NCBI GenBank assembly: GCA_964613945.1
Contig: CAZTJC010000016.1
Coordinates: forward strand, 1-64,000
Origin: JAVVHH01 sp964613945
Lineage (GTDB): Bacteria; Pseudomonadota; Alphaproteobacteria; Acetobacterales; Acetobacteraceae
Reading direction: 5' to 3'
DNA: 64,000 bases
Part shown: positions 26,787-35,708 of the stretch, piece by piece
Position numbering within the stretch: the first letter of the stretch is position 1
Layout of the letters: every line of letters begins with the position of its first letter
Made by a program: the position numbers and the translations under genes
Notes under the pieces: model-generated
What the model saw: the letters and a program-made list of their open reading frames with translations, nothing else
The model's database searches: none
What the model was told of the DNA's origin: nothing

Positions 26787-27952
26787 TGGGCGCGCTCCAG
26801 GATGGAGACATAGTTGGCGACCGCGGCACCGCCCATGTTGAACACACCACCGATTTCCGCCTTCGGCAGCTGCATGGCCCCGGCCTCGCCGGCGAGCTGC
26901 ATGGCGGTAATGACATGCATGGAGACGCCGGTGGCGCCGACCGGGTGTCCCTTCGCCTTCAGCCCGCCGGAGCGGTTGACCGGCAGCTTGCCGTCGGCGG
27001 CGGTCCAGCCCTCGAGCACGGCGCGGGCACCCTGGCCGGGGGCGGTCAGGCCCATCGCCTCGTATTCGATTAGCTCGGCAATGGTGAAGCAGTCATGCGT
27101 CTCGACGAAGGACAGATCCTCCAGGGTTAGCCCGGCGGTCGCCAGCGCCTGCTTCCAGGCAACCGCGCCGCCCTCGAAGCTGGTCGGGTCGCGGCGCGAC
27201 AGCGGCAGGAAGTCGCTGACATGGGCGGCAGCGCGGAAACGGATGGCGCGCGGCATCGACTTGGCCGTCTCGTCGTCGGCCAGGATGAGAGCGGCCGCAC
27301 CATCGGAGACGAGCGAGCAATCCGTCCGCTTCAGCGGGCCGGCGACGTAGGGGTTCTTGTCGGACACGTTGCGGCAGAAATCGAAGCCGAGATCCTTGCG
27401 CATCTGTGCGTAGGGATTGTCGACGCCGTTCTTGTGGTTCTTGGCGGCGATCGCGGCGAGGGCGTCGGACTGGTCGCCCCAGCGCTGGAAGTAGGTCTCG
27501 GCGATGCGGCCGAACACGCCGGCGAAACCGCCCTGGATGTCGGCCTCTTCGCGGCGGTAGCTCGCGCCAAGCAGGATGTCGCCGACCTGCGGCCCGGGGG
27601 TCGCCGTCATTTTCTCGACGCCGATGACCAGAGCGATGCGCCCGCGCCCGGCAGCGATGAAGTCGCGCGCGGCATATACGGCGCTGGAGCCGCTGGCGCA
27701 GGCGTTCTCGTAGCGGGCGGCGGGCTTGAAGCGGAGGTCCGGCACCGACTGCATCGGCAAGGAGGAGGGGAATTCCTGCTTGGAGAAGCCGCCGTTGAAG
27801 TTACCGACGAACACCGCGTCGACGTCGGAGGCCTGCAGCCCGGCATTCTCGATCGCGGCGGCAGCGACGCGGGCGATGAGCGCCTCCGCGTCCGGGTCTT
27901 CCAGCTTGCCGAACGGGCTATGCGACCAGCCGACGATGTTTGCTTCGCTCAT
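26783..27952 (-). CDS. SCP2-type thiolase / acetyl-CoA acetyltransferase
   Basis: 389 residues with ATG at 27952. The nucleophilic cysteine lies in YENACASGSSAVYAA (near residue 85), and later motifs are FVETHDCFTIAELIEYEAMG and GGLKAKGHPVGATGVSMH, the sterol-carrier-protein-x type thiolase pattern. It should cleave or form a beta-ketoacyl-CoA. First gene of a minus-strand run down to the peptide ABC transporter, and translationally coupled to the acyl-CoA ligase. Confidence 0.88.
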   Translation of the reverse strand: MSEANIVGWSHSPFGKLEDPDAEALIARVAAAAIENAGLQASDVDAVFVGNFNGGFSKQEFPSSLPMQSVPDLRFKPAARYENACASGSSAVYAARDFIAAGRGRIALVIGVEKMTATPGPQVGDILLGASYRREEADIQGGFAGVFGRIAETYFQRWGDQSDALAAIAAKNHKNGVDNPYAQMRKDLGFDFCRNVSDKNPYVAGPLKRTDCSLVSDGAAALILADDETAKSMPRAIRFRAAAHVSDFLPLSRRDPTSFEGGAVAWKQALATAGLTLEDLSFVETHDCFTIAELIEYEAMGLTAPGQGARAVLEGWTAADGKLPVNRSGGLKAKGHPVGATGVSMHVITAMQLAGEAGAMQLPKAEIGGVFNMGGAAVANYVSILERAH

Positions 27953-28071
27953 GCTACTTACGCCTCTCCATTCTGACGCCAGGAATACTCGGCGTTCTCT
28001 CGTTCTGCTGCGTGCCCACCGGGACCGTTAAAGGGATGGCGAGCCGCTTCGGTTTAGATTAGGACACCGTC

Positions 28072-28560
28072 ATGGCCAAATCACCAGGTACGCCCAAGGC
28101 AAAGACAGCCGCGCCGGCGCAATTCGACATGAACAGCCGCGAGCGGAAAGGCGGCAAAGGTGGGCCGGGAGGCCCTGGCCGCGGCCGGGACCGCGACGAC
28201 AAGCGGCCGCCCAGCCGGATCGAGAGCCTGCCGCCGACGCTGGTCGACCGCGGCGAAGGCTGGGTCATCAAGAAGATCGGCAAAATCGATCAGGCGTCGC
28301 ACGCTCCCGCCGGTGCCGAATATCAACTGGTCTTCGAGGGCCATGATCCGTTGATCTTCAACTTCCTGGGTGCTGCTCGCGAGCGCTCCAAGGAGCCGCC
28401 GCCGGAGAAGCCGCAGGTCCAAGAGGCCGCGGCACCAGAGGCCTCGGCTGACGAGACTCCTGCCGACGAAACCCCGGCAGACGAGGCCTCGGCCGACGCA
28501 GTGGCCGAGGAGCACGCCGAAACCGGGCACGGCGCGGAAACGCCGAGCCAGGCCACCTAA
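28072..28560 (+). CDS. hypothetical protein with glycine/arginine-rich N-terminus and ADETP repeats
   Basis: 162 residues; AGGA precedes the ATG by 8 bases. Residues about 22-50 are basic and low in complexity (RERKGGKGGPGGPGRGRDR). A compact middle (about 55-100, LVDRGEGWVIKKIGKI, EYQLVFEGHDPLIFNFLG) looks folded. The tail is acidic, with pentapeptide repeats ADETP-ADETP-ADEAS. The charge layout resembles small nucleic-acid-associated or chaperone-like proteins, but no family is recognised. Its stop overlaps the convergent DUF1993 gene's stop by four bases. Confidence 0.65.
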   Translation: MAKSPGTPKAKTAAPAQFDMNSRERKGGKGGPGGPGRGRDRDDKRPPSRIESLPPTLVDRGEGWVIKKIGKIDQASHAPAGAEYQLVFEGHDPLIFNFLGAARERSKEPPPEKPQVQEAAAPEASADETPADETPADEASADAVAEEHAETGHGAETPSQAT

Positions 28561-29075
28561 CCCAGAAGCGGGACTTCACCCAGGAAGTCCCGCTTCCCGA
28601 CCGCCAGCCCGTTGTGACGCAGGATGTTGAATGCGGTCGTCACATGGAAATAGAAATTCGGCAGCATCCAGCCGTAGATATATTCCGGCGCCATCATCGC
28701 CATCGCCCGCTTGGCGACGCTGAACTCAATGTGGCGATCGGCGGCGGCGTCGATGGCTTCGTGATCGAGCGACTTCAGGAACTCGATGCAGCGCGCGATA
28801 CGGGCCTGAAGCTCCTCAAAGCTGGTTTCGACATCCGGGAACGAGGGATACTCCACCCCCGCCAGCCGCGCACCGCCGACCTTGGCGCCATCCGTGGCGA
28901 TCTGCACCTGCCGCACCAGCGGCAGCATGTCGGGATACAGGCGGGACTGTAGCAGCACCGCCGGATCGATCTTGCGATCCGCTGCGTCGGCTGCCGCCTT
29001 GTTCAAGATGCCGGACAGGGCCGTGAGCGATTGTAGGCAAGGGGCAATCGACGCTTGGTATAGAGACATGGCCAT
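28557..29075 (-). CDS. DUF1993 family protein
   Basis: 172 residues. MSLYQASIAPCLQSLTALSG, then KIDPAVLLQSRLYPDMLPLVRQVQ and FNILRHNGLAVGKRDFLG are characteristic of DUF1993, a DinB/YfiT-like four-helix bundle. The ATG at 29075 has GGAG seven bases upstream; a second ATG at 29069 is possible. Role unknown. Convergent with the hypothetical gene and divergent from the efflux operon. Confidence 0.8.
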   Translation of the reverse strand: MAMSLYQASIAPCLQSLTALSGILNKAAADAADRKIDPAVLLQSRLYPDMLPLVRQVQIATDGAKVGGARLAGVEYPSFPDVETSFEELQARIARCIEFLKSLDHEAIDAAADRHIEFSVAKRAMAMMAPEYIYGWMLPNFYFHVTTAFNILRHNGLAVGKRDFLGEVPLLG

Positions 29076-29195
29076 AGACGGGCTCCGATCTTTGGAAAGG
29101 CTGCCTTAGTCCAGGCTTCGCTGCTTGTCTGCCGCGGTTTGCTTGATGTCCAAACGGCCAGGCGCACATGAACCCTCGTTCGTATCGGATGAACC

Positions 29196-30395
29196 ATGTC
29201 TACCTCGACCGTCATTGTCCCGCCGCCACATCCGATGCTGACCCGGTTACGGCCACCGATGCTCGCCCTTCTCGGGCTGCTGGCCGTGAGTACGACCCGG
29301 GCACAGACGGCAGCGCCGCACGCGCCCAGCGTCAGCGTCGTGACCGCGACCGAGGGCAGCATCGCGGAGAACGTGGTGGTGACGGGAACCCTGGTGCCGC
29401 GCGAGGAGGTGCTGGTGAGCCCGCAGCTGGAAGGCCTGGCGATCACGGAAGTGCTGGCGGAGGAGGGCGACCGGGTGGCGGCTAATCAGGTGCTGGCGCG
29501 GTTGTCGCGCGAGGTGCTAGACGCCTCGGTGGCGCAGAACGCCGCGCAGGTGTCGCGTGCCGAAGCCGCGGTCGCGCAGGCGCGATCGACCATCACCGAG
29601 AACCAGGCCAACCGCGTGCAGGTGGACCTGGCGCTGGCGCGGACGCGGGAGTTGCTGGCCAACGGCAACGCATCGCGCGAGACCTTCGAGCAGCGGCAGG
29701 CAGCCGCCTCGATGATGGGAGCCCGCACCGAAGCGAGCCAGAATGCGTTGCACGGGGCCGAAGCGGATTTGGCGTTGACGCGCGCGCAGGCGGTAGAGCT
29801 GCAGGTAAGGTTGGCGCGTACGAGCATCCGCGCACCGGTGGCCGGGATCGTCAGCCGGCGGACGGCGCGGTTGGGCGCGGTGGTGGCCGGTGCCGGCGAT
29901 CCGCTGTTCCGCATCATCCAGGATGGCGCGATCGAGTTGGAGGTCGACGTTCCCGAGCTGCAATTGGCCAAGCTCCGCATCGGGCAGGCGGCGCAGGTGG
30001 AAACTGCGGGCGGGCCGCGGCGCGGTACGGTGCGGCTGGTGTCGCCCGAGGTGAACCGGGCGACCCGGCTGGGCCGGGTGCGGGTCGCGGTGGAGGGCAA
30101 CGAGGGCCTGGTAATCGGCAGCTTCGCGCGCGCGGTCGTGGAGACGGCCCGGCGGCAAGGTGTGCTGACGCCGCTCTCGGCCATCCTGTTCCAGCCCGGC
30201 GGCGCCGTGGTGCAGGTCGTGCGCGATGGCGTGGTGGAGACCCGGCCGGTGCAGGTCGGGTTGCGCAACGGGCTGCAGGCGGAGATCGGCCAGGGGCTGG
30301 CGGCCGGTGAGAGCGTCGTGTCGGTGTCGGGCACTTTCGTGCGGGGCGGCGACAAAGTGACGCCCGTGGCCGTGCCGGCCGGCGGCGCCCGATAA
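29196..30395 (+). CDS. RND efflux periplasmic adaptor (membrane fusion protein)
   Basis: 399 residues; an internal ATG at 29235 would start just before the hydrophobic leader MLALLGLLAVSTTRAQ. The order is typical of the HlyD/AcrA family: a biotinyl-lipoyl half (VSPQLEGLAITEVLAEEGDRV), a coiled-coil hairpin (about 100-205, many Ala/Gln/Arg), the second lipoyl half (ARTSIRAPVAGIVSRRTARLG), a beta barrel and a membrane-proximal domain. It links the inner-membrane pump to an outer-membrane channel. The TAA overlaps the pump start (TAATG). No outer-membrane factor is nearby. Confidence 0.9.
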   Translation: MSTSTVIVPPPHPMLTRLRPPMLALLGLLAVSTTRAQTAAPHAPSVSVVTATEGSIAENVVVTGTLVPREEVLVSPQLEGLAITEVLAEEGDRVAANQVLARLSREVLDASVAQNAAQVSRAEAAVAQARSTITENQANRVQVDLALARTRELLANGNASRETFEQRQAAASMMGARTEASQNALHGAEADLALTRAQAVELQVRLARTSIRAPVAGIVSRRTARLGAVVAGAGDPLFRIIQDGAIELEVDVPELQLAKLRIGQAAQVETAGGPRRGTVRLVSPEVNRATRLGRVRVAVEGNEGLVIGSFARAVVETARRQGVLTPLSAILFQPGGAVVQVVRDGVVETRPVQVGLRNGLQAEIGQGLAAGESVVSVSGTFVRGGDKVTPVAVPAGGAR

Positions 30396-33300
30396 TGGCG
30401 TGGAACATCTCCGGGGCGGCGATCCGCAAGCCGATTCCGCCGCTGGTGCTGTTCGTGGTGCTGACGCTGGTGGGGATCATCTGCTTTCGGATGCTGCCGA
30501 TTACCCGGGCGCCGAACGTCGACATCCCGGTCGTCGCGGTCACGGTGACGCAGCAGGGTGCGGCGCCGGCGGAGCTGGAGACGCAGGTTACCAAGAAGAT
30601 CGAGGATGCCGTGGCCAACGTCACCGGCGTCAAGCACCTGACCAGCACCGTGACCGACGGCAGCAGCCAGACGGTGATCGAGTTGCGGCTGGAGGTCAGC
30701 AGCGACCGCGCGCTGAACGACGTGCGCGACGCCGTGTCCAAGATCCGCACGGACCTGCCGCGCGGCATCGACGAGCCGATCATCGAGCGGATCGATGTGG
30801 TGGGGCAGTCGATCCAGACCTTCGCGGTGACGGCGCCGGCGATGACGCTGGAGCAGTTGAGCTGGTTCGTCGACGACGTGGTGCTGCGCGACCTGCAGGG
30901 GGTGGCGGGCGTTGGCCGGGTCGAGCGGATCGGCGGCGTGACGCGGGAAGTGCGGGTGAACCTGGATCCGGACCGCATGGCGTCGCTGGGCATTACGGCG
31001 GGCGCGGTGAACGCGCAGTTGCGGGCCACCAGCGCCGACATGTCGGGCGGGCGCGGCGAGCTGGGGGGACAGGAGCAGACGATCCGCACGCTGGCCGGCG
31101 CGCGCACGCTGGGCCAGCTGGAGCAGACGCAGATCGTGCTGCCGGGCGGGCGGGCGGTGCGGTTGACCGATCTCGGAACGGTGGAGGACACCTACGAGGA
31201 ACCGCGCAAGTTCGCGCGGATGGACGGCACCACGCCGGTAGTGAGCTTCGCGATCTACCGGGCCAAGGGCGCTAGCGACGTCACGGTGGCCGACGCTGTG
31301 GCCGCCAAGCTGAAGACGCTGGGGGCGGCGCATCCGGATGCGAGCTTCACGCTGATCGATGACGGGGTGCGGGCGACACGCGGCAGTTTCCTGTCGGCGA
31401 TGCACAGCCTGATCGAGGGCGCGGTGCTGGCGACGCTGGTGGTGCTGCTGTTCCTGCGCGACTGGCGGGCGACGCTGCTGTCGGCGGTGGCGCTGCCGCT
31501 GTCGATCATCCCGGCCTTTGCGGCCATGGAGATCATGGGGTTCTCGCTGAACTTCGTCAGCCTGCTGGCGATCACGCTGGTGACCGGCATTCTGGTGGAC
31601 GACGCCATCGTCGAGATCGAGAACATCGTGCGGCATATCCGCATGGGCAAGCGGCCCTACGACGCGGCAATCGAGGCGGCCGACGAGATCGGCCTGGCGG
31701 TGATGGCGATCACCTGCACCATCGTCGCGGTGTTCGCGCCGGTCAGCTTCATGGGCGGCATCGCCGGGCAGTATTTCAAGCAGTTCGGCCTGACGGTGGC
31801 CGCCGCCGTGATCGCGTCGCTGCTGGTGGCGCGGCTGATCACGCCGTTGATGGCGGCCTACCTGATGAAGCCGACCGGGCATCACGAGGTGCAGGACGGG
31901 GCCATCATGCGGGGCTACACGCGGTTCCTGCGCGGCACGCTACGGTGGCGTGGTGTCACCTTGCTGTTCGGGCTGTTGGCGTTCGGCCTGTCGATCTGGT
32001 CGACCACGCTGCTGCCGACCGGGTTCATCCCGCCGGCCGATCAGAGCCGGGTGACGCTGTCGCTCGAGTTACCGCCGGGCTCGACGCTGGACGACACGCG
32101 CGGGGTCACCGACCGGATCGCCGGGTCGTTCCGGCAGATCCCGGAAGTGACCACGGTGTTCGTGGTGGGCGGCACGACGCCGACGGGGGTGTCGCCAGAG
32201 ATCCGCCGGGCGTCGATGATCGTCAATTTGGTGCTGAAGGATCGGCGGACGCGGACGCAGAAGCAAATCGAGCAGGAGTTGACGGCCCGGCTGGCGGACA
32301 TCCCCGACGTGCGCGGCTGGTTCGTCAACGACCGCGGCGAGCGGGAGCTGTCGCTCACTATCCTGGGCGACGACCCGGTGGCCCTGTCGGCCGGCGTCGC
32401 CACCATGGAGAGCGCGATGCGACGGCTGCCGGGGTTCGGCAACGTGGCGCCATCCGCCGGGTCGGACCGGCCGGAGATCCGCGTGACACCGCGGCTGGAC
32501 GAGGCGGCTCGGTTCGGCGTGAGCACGGAGGCGATCAGCGACACGGTGCGCATCGCCACCATCGGCGACGTCAACGCCAACCTGGCCAAGTTCCGCGACG
32601 GCGACCGGCTGATCCCGATCCGGGTGCAATCTCGCCTCCAGTTGCGGACGGATCTGGCGGAGATCGCGGCGCTGCCGGTGGTGGGCAGCACCGGGCTGGC
32701 GGTGCCGCTGCTGGCGGTGGCCGATCTCGGCTTGGGGCAGGGCCCGGCCAGCATCGAGCGCTACGACCGGGTGCGGCGGGTCGTGCTGGGGGCGGATCTG
32801 GCGCGCGAGCTGGCGCTGGGGGCGGCTATCCAGCAATCGACGAATCTGCCGGAGGCGAAATCCCTTCCGCCCGGCGTGCGGGTGCAGTCGGGCGGTGACG
32901 CCGAGATCATGGGTGAGGTGTTCGCCGGTTTCGCCTTGGCGATGGGCGCCGGGCTGACGATCGTGCTGGCGGTGCTGGTGCTGCTGTTCGGCAGCGTGTT
33001 CCAGCCCATCACCATCCTGTTGAGCCTGCCGCTGTGTCTGGGCGGCGTGATCCTGGCGCTGCTGGTGACGGGGCAGCCGATCAGCATGCCGGTAGTGATC
33101 GGCATCCTGATGCTGATGGGCATCGTGACCAAGAACGCCATCATGCTGGTGGATTACGCCATCGAGCGGCGGGCGGAGGGGGTGCCGCGCAGCGAGGCGA
33201 TCCTGGATGCCGGGCGCAAGCGGGCACGGCCGATCATCATGACGACCATCGCCATGGTGGCGGGCATGCTGCCGAGCGCGCTGGGCGTGGGCGATGGCGG

Positions 33301-33517
33301 CGAGTTCCGCGCGCCGATGGCGATCGGGGTGATCGGCGGGCTGATCGTCTCGACGCTGCTGAGCCTGGTGTTCGTGCCGAGCTTCTACACGGTGATGGAC
33401 GATCTTTCCGGCTGGTTCGTCCGGCGCGGTGCCCGGTTGCTGACGCCGCAACAGGCGGCCGTGACGACCGAGCCACGCCTGCCGGGAGAAAGCCGGGCTG
33501 CGTCGCCGGCGGAATAG
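30395..33517 (+). CDS. RND efflux transporter (AcrB-type inner-membrane pump)
   Basis: 1040 residues, the standard length, with two repeats of one plus five membrane spans and two large periplasmic loops. Proton-relay residues are present: the paired aspartates in GILVDDAIVEIEN (TM4) and the lysine in GIVTKNAIMLVDYA (TM10). PITRAPNVDIPVVAVTV is the family N-terminal porter region. It exports hydrophobic or amphiphilic compounds using proton motive force, with the adaptor upstream. No regulator gene is adjacent, so control is not evident. Confidence 0.92.
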   Translation: MAWNISGAAIRKPIPPLVLFVVLTLVGIICFRMLPITRAPNVDIPVVAVTVTQQGAAPAELETQVTKKIEDAVANVTGVKHLTSTVTDGSSQTVIELRLEVSSDRALNDVRDAVSKIRTDLPRGIDEPIIERIDVVGQSIQTFAVTAPAMTLEQLSWFVDDVVLRDLQGVAGVGRVERIGGVTREVRVNLDPDRMASLGITAGAVNAQLRATSADMSGGRGELGGQEQTIRTLAGARTLGQLEQTQIVLPGGRAVRLTDLGTVEDTYEEPRKFARMDGTTPVVSFAIYRAKGASDVTVADAVAAKLKTLGAAHPDASFTLIDDGVRATRGSFLSAMHSLIEGAVLATLVVLLFLRDWRATLLSAVALPLSIIPAFAAMEIMGFSLNFVSLLAITLVTGILVDDAIVEIENIVRHIRMGKRPYDAAIEAADEIGLAVMAITCTIVAVFAPVSFMGGIAGQYFKQFGLTVAAAVIASLLVARLITPLMAAYLMKPTGHHEVQDGAIMRGYTRFLRGTLRWRGVTLLFGLLAFGLSIWSTTLLPTGFIPPADQSRVTLSLELPPGSTLDDTRGVTDRIAGSFRQIPEVTTVFVVGGTTPTGVSPEIRRASMIVNLVLKDRRTRTQKQIEQELTARLADIPDVRGWFVNDRGERELSLTILGDDPVALSAGVATMESAMRRLPGFGNVAPSAGSDRPEIRVTPRLDEAARFGVSTEAISDTVRIATIGDVNANLAKFRDGDRLIPIRVQSRLQLRTDLAEIAALPVVGSTGLAVPLLAVADLGLGQGPASIERYDRVRRVVLGADLARELALGAAIQQSTNLPEAKSLPPGVRVQSGGDAEIMGEVFAGFALAMGAGLTIVLAVLVLLFGSVFQPITILLSLPLCLGGVILALLVTGQPISMPVVIGILMLMGIVTKNAIMLVDYAIERRAEGVPRSEAILDAGRKRARPIIMTTIAMVAGMLPSALGVGDGGEFRAPMAIGVIGGLIVSTLLSLVFVPSFYTVMDDLSGWFVRRGARLLTPQQAAVTTEPRLPGESRAASPAE

Positions 33518-33612
33518 CGGCTGATCGGGACGTCATGACCGCTTGAACTCGGCAGGCCGTCACCCAATCCTCTGCACCGCGCCATCGCATGGGCGCTCTT
33601 CGGAGAAATGTT

Positions 33613-34083
33613 ATGCCAAATCAGGAAATCGTCGCTCTCACGGGCACCGTTCAGCACGTGTTCGCCCATCGCTTCACCGTTGAAGCGAACGGCACCGTTC
33701 ATCTCGCCGATCTTACCCCCAAGGGGGTGGAGCATTTTCCGCTCTCCATCGGTTTGCCCGTGACCCTGGAGGGCGAGCGTCGCCCGTCGGAAATCAAGGT
33801 CACCAAGATTGCGTCGGCGGGTCGAGAGCCGATCCGCATCCAGCACAAGAAGCCGCAGCACCAGCCCAAATCCGATCACGTGGCGGACCCGGCAACCGCG
33901 CTGGCCGCGGTGGGTTCGGCTGGATGGACGGTGAAGGGCGAGCCCCGTCGCAAGCCCAAGCATGTCGAGATCCTGGCCCGCAAGGGTGACGGAGCTTGGA
34001 CCGAGCTACATGTCGACTACGCCGGCAGCGTCACCAAGACCAAGGACGCCGATCACGAAAAATGGGGCATCGACCCCGTCTAG
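33613..34083 (+). CDS. hypothetical protein
   Basis: 156 residues from the ATG at 33613, with GGAG seven bases upstream; an in-frame start at 33589 is less likely. Residues 1-60 (IVALTGTVQHVFAHRFTVEA, LTPKGVEHFPLSIGLPVTLEGE, SEIKVTKI) look like a small beta barrel of OB type. A basic linker (HKKPQHQPKS) and a second segment (ALAAVGSAGWTVKGEPRRK) follow, ending in a charged tail. No family recognised. It follows the RND pump by 95 bases in the same direction. Confidence 0.6.
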   Translation: MPNQEIVALTGTVQHVFAHRFTVEANGTVHLADLTPKGVEHFPLSIGLPVTLEGERRPSEIKVTKIASAGREPIRIQHKKPQHQPKSDHVADPATALAAVGSAGWTVKGEPRRKPKHVEILARKGDGAWTELHVDYAGSVTKTKDADHEKWGIDPV

Positions 34084-34099
34084 CGGTCCGTAACGGCCG

Positions 34100-34127
34100 G
34101 GCGTCACGCTCAGACGAGCGTGGCGCC
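34100..34127. terminator. stem-loop between convergent genes
   Basis: Arms GGCGTCACGCTC and GAGCGTGGCGCC form a 12-base stem (one G-U pair) around the loop AGAC, 16 bases after the stop at 34083. No T run follows on either strand. It could be a Rho-assisted or bidirectional stop between the convergent hypothetical and PLP-enzyme genes. The rest of the 34084-34369 spacer holds nothing I recognise. Confidence 0.45.
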
Positions 34128-34369
34128 GGTTCGGTGCCGGTGCGCGGATGGCAAGAGACGGTGGGTGAGCGCAGAAGCATCGGTGAAAAGTTGGCGCCAG
34201 CATCGCGCCGATCGTGCTTCGAGGCGCGTTCTTGCCGTTTCCTTCATCGTTCTGGTAGCCGTCACATGGCGTGCCGCGGTTCCGGATGTAGCCGCGAGAG
34301 CCTGGTCTCCTGCAGCTTCTGGATTTCTACAATCCGTTCAGCCCCGCCAATCGTCGAATAGGGGTGTGG

Positions 34370-35704
34370 CTAAGGGCCTGCCTCCACCGCGGTCAGCGCG
34401 GCCTCGAACGATTGGAGGAACCGGTCGACGTGCTCGGCCGCGCACACCAGCGGCGGGCGGATCTTGAGCGTCGCCTCGTCGGCGCCGGCCGTGCTGATCA
34501 GCACGCCGTCATCGCGCATGAGGTTCACGATGTCCAATGCCGCGGCCCGGCGCGCCGCGGCAGTCTGACCTTCGGCCCCAATATCGACACCGAGGAACAG
34601 CCCGGTCCCGCGCACCGCCAGGATGCCGGGTCGCTTGCGACCGAGCGCCTCGATGCCGTCGCGCAGGCGGCGGCCGGTGGCGAGCGCGTTGGCCAGGATG
34701 CCGTCCCGCTGGATGATCGTCAGCACCGCGTCGGCGGTGGCGATGCCCACTGTGGTGCCGGCGAAGGTGTTGGAGTAGCGCGCCGTGGCGCCGAAGCCGT
34801 CCATCAACTGCTTGCGGCCGACCACGCCGCCGATCGGGAAGCCGTTGCCCATCGGCTTGCCCAGCGTCACCAGGTCGGGGACCACGCCGTGCCGCTCGAA
34901 GCCCCACATGTGCTCGCCCATCCGGCCGAAGCCGGGCTGCACCTCGTCGGCGATGACGAAGCCGCCGGCCTCGCGCACGGCCGCTATCCCGCCGGCGATG
35001 AAGCCCGGCGGGTCGATCCAGACACCGTCGCTGGAGAAGATGCTGTCGAACAGCAAGGCGGCGACGCCGATACCGCGGCGTTGCAGATCGTGGATCGCGG
35101 CCCGCACCTGCGCCTCGAAATGCGCTGCCGCGGCGCCGTCCAGAACCCCGGCCGGGCCTGGCAGCGAGACCAGCCGCACGGCCGGGCTCAGCTTCACCAG
35201 CGCGCCGAGATTGGGCGATACGGCGGCGATGGCGGCGCTGGTGCCGTGATAGGCGTAGGACGACACGATCACGCCCGCGTTCCGGCTCGCCTGGGTGGCG
35301 ATGCGCAGCGCCAGGTCGTTGGACTCGCTCCCCGTGCAGGTGAACACGACGCGGTTCAGTTCCCCCGGGAAGGTCGCGATCAGCCGTTCGGCGTAGTCGA
35401 TCAGCCCGGACTCCAGGTATCGGCTGTTGGCATTGAGCCGGCCGGCCTGGCCCGCCATCGCCGCGACCACTTCCGGGTTGCAGTGTCCGAGCGAAGGAAC
35501 GTTGTTGTAGAAGTCGAGATAGGCGCGCCCTTCGGGGTCGAACAGCCACATGCCCTCGCCGCGCACGAAGTGCACGGGGCGTCGATACTGCAGCCGGTAG
35601 GATGAGCCGAGCACGCGGTCCCGCCGCGCGATCATGCGCTCCATCTCGGGCGCCACGTCGGACTGACCGGCGACGTAACGGTTCGGCATCAGGTCGGTCG
35701 ACAT
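34370..35704 (-). CDS. class III PLP enzyme, amino-alcohol-phosphate phospho-lyase-like
   Basis: 444 residues from the ATG at 35704. PLP motifs are VVFTCTGSESNDLALRIA, SYAYHGTSAAIAAVSP, GGFVIADEVQPGFGRMGEHM and VTLGKPMGNGFPIGGVV with the Schiff-base lysine. The DEVQ.GFGR and LGKPMGNG wording matches the ethanolamine-phosphate / 5-phosphohydroxylysine phospho-lyase branch (AGXT2L) more than ordinary transaminases, which is a judgement from memory. A phosphotransferase gene lies 4 bases upstream, and such kinase/lyase pairs occur in bacteria. The reaction would be elimination of phosphate and ammonia from a phosphorylated amino alcohol. A plain transaminase remains possible. Confidence 0.8.
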   Translation of the reverse strand: MSTDLMPNRYVAGQSDVAPEMERMIARRDRVLGSSYRLQYRRPVHFVRGEGMWLFDPEGRAYLDFYNNVPSLGHCNPEVVAAMAGQAGRLNANSRYLESGLIDYAERLIATFPGELNRVVFTCTGSESNDLALRIATQASRNAGVIVSSYAYHGTSAAIAAVSPNLGALVKLSPAVRLVSLPGPAGVLDGAAAAHFEAQVRAAIHDLQRRGIGVAALLFDSIFSSDGVWIDPPGFIAGGIAAVREAGGFVIADEVQPGFGRMGEHMWGFERHGVVPDLVTLGKPMGNGFPIGGVVGRKQLMDGFGATARYSNTFAGTTVGIATADAVLTIIQRDGILANALATGRRLRDGIEALGRKRPGILAVRGTGLFLGVDIGAEGQTAAARRAAALDIVNLMRDDGVLISTAGADEATLKIRPPLVCAAEHVDRFLQSFEAALTAVEAGP

Positions 35705-35708
35705 CGGG

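Noticed and set aside
29486..31885. A 799-codon minus-strand open frame opposite the RND adaptor and pump
   Set aside because: Antisense shadow: low complexity (HR and RQ runs), crossing the boundary of two well-supported genes.
34084..34369. Possible extra gene in the spacer after the hypothetical protein
   Set aside because: Plus-strand frames here run into the antisense of the PLP enzyme and have no ribosome site or motif. Only a stem-loop is supported.
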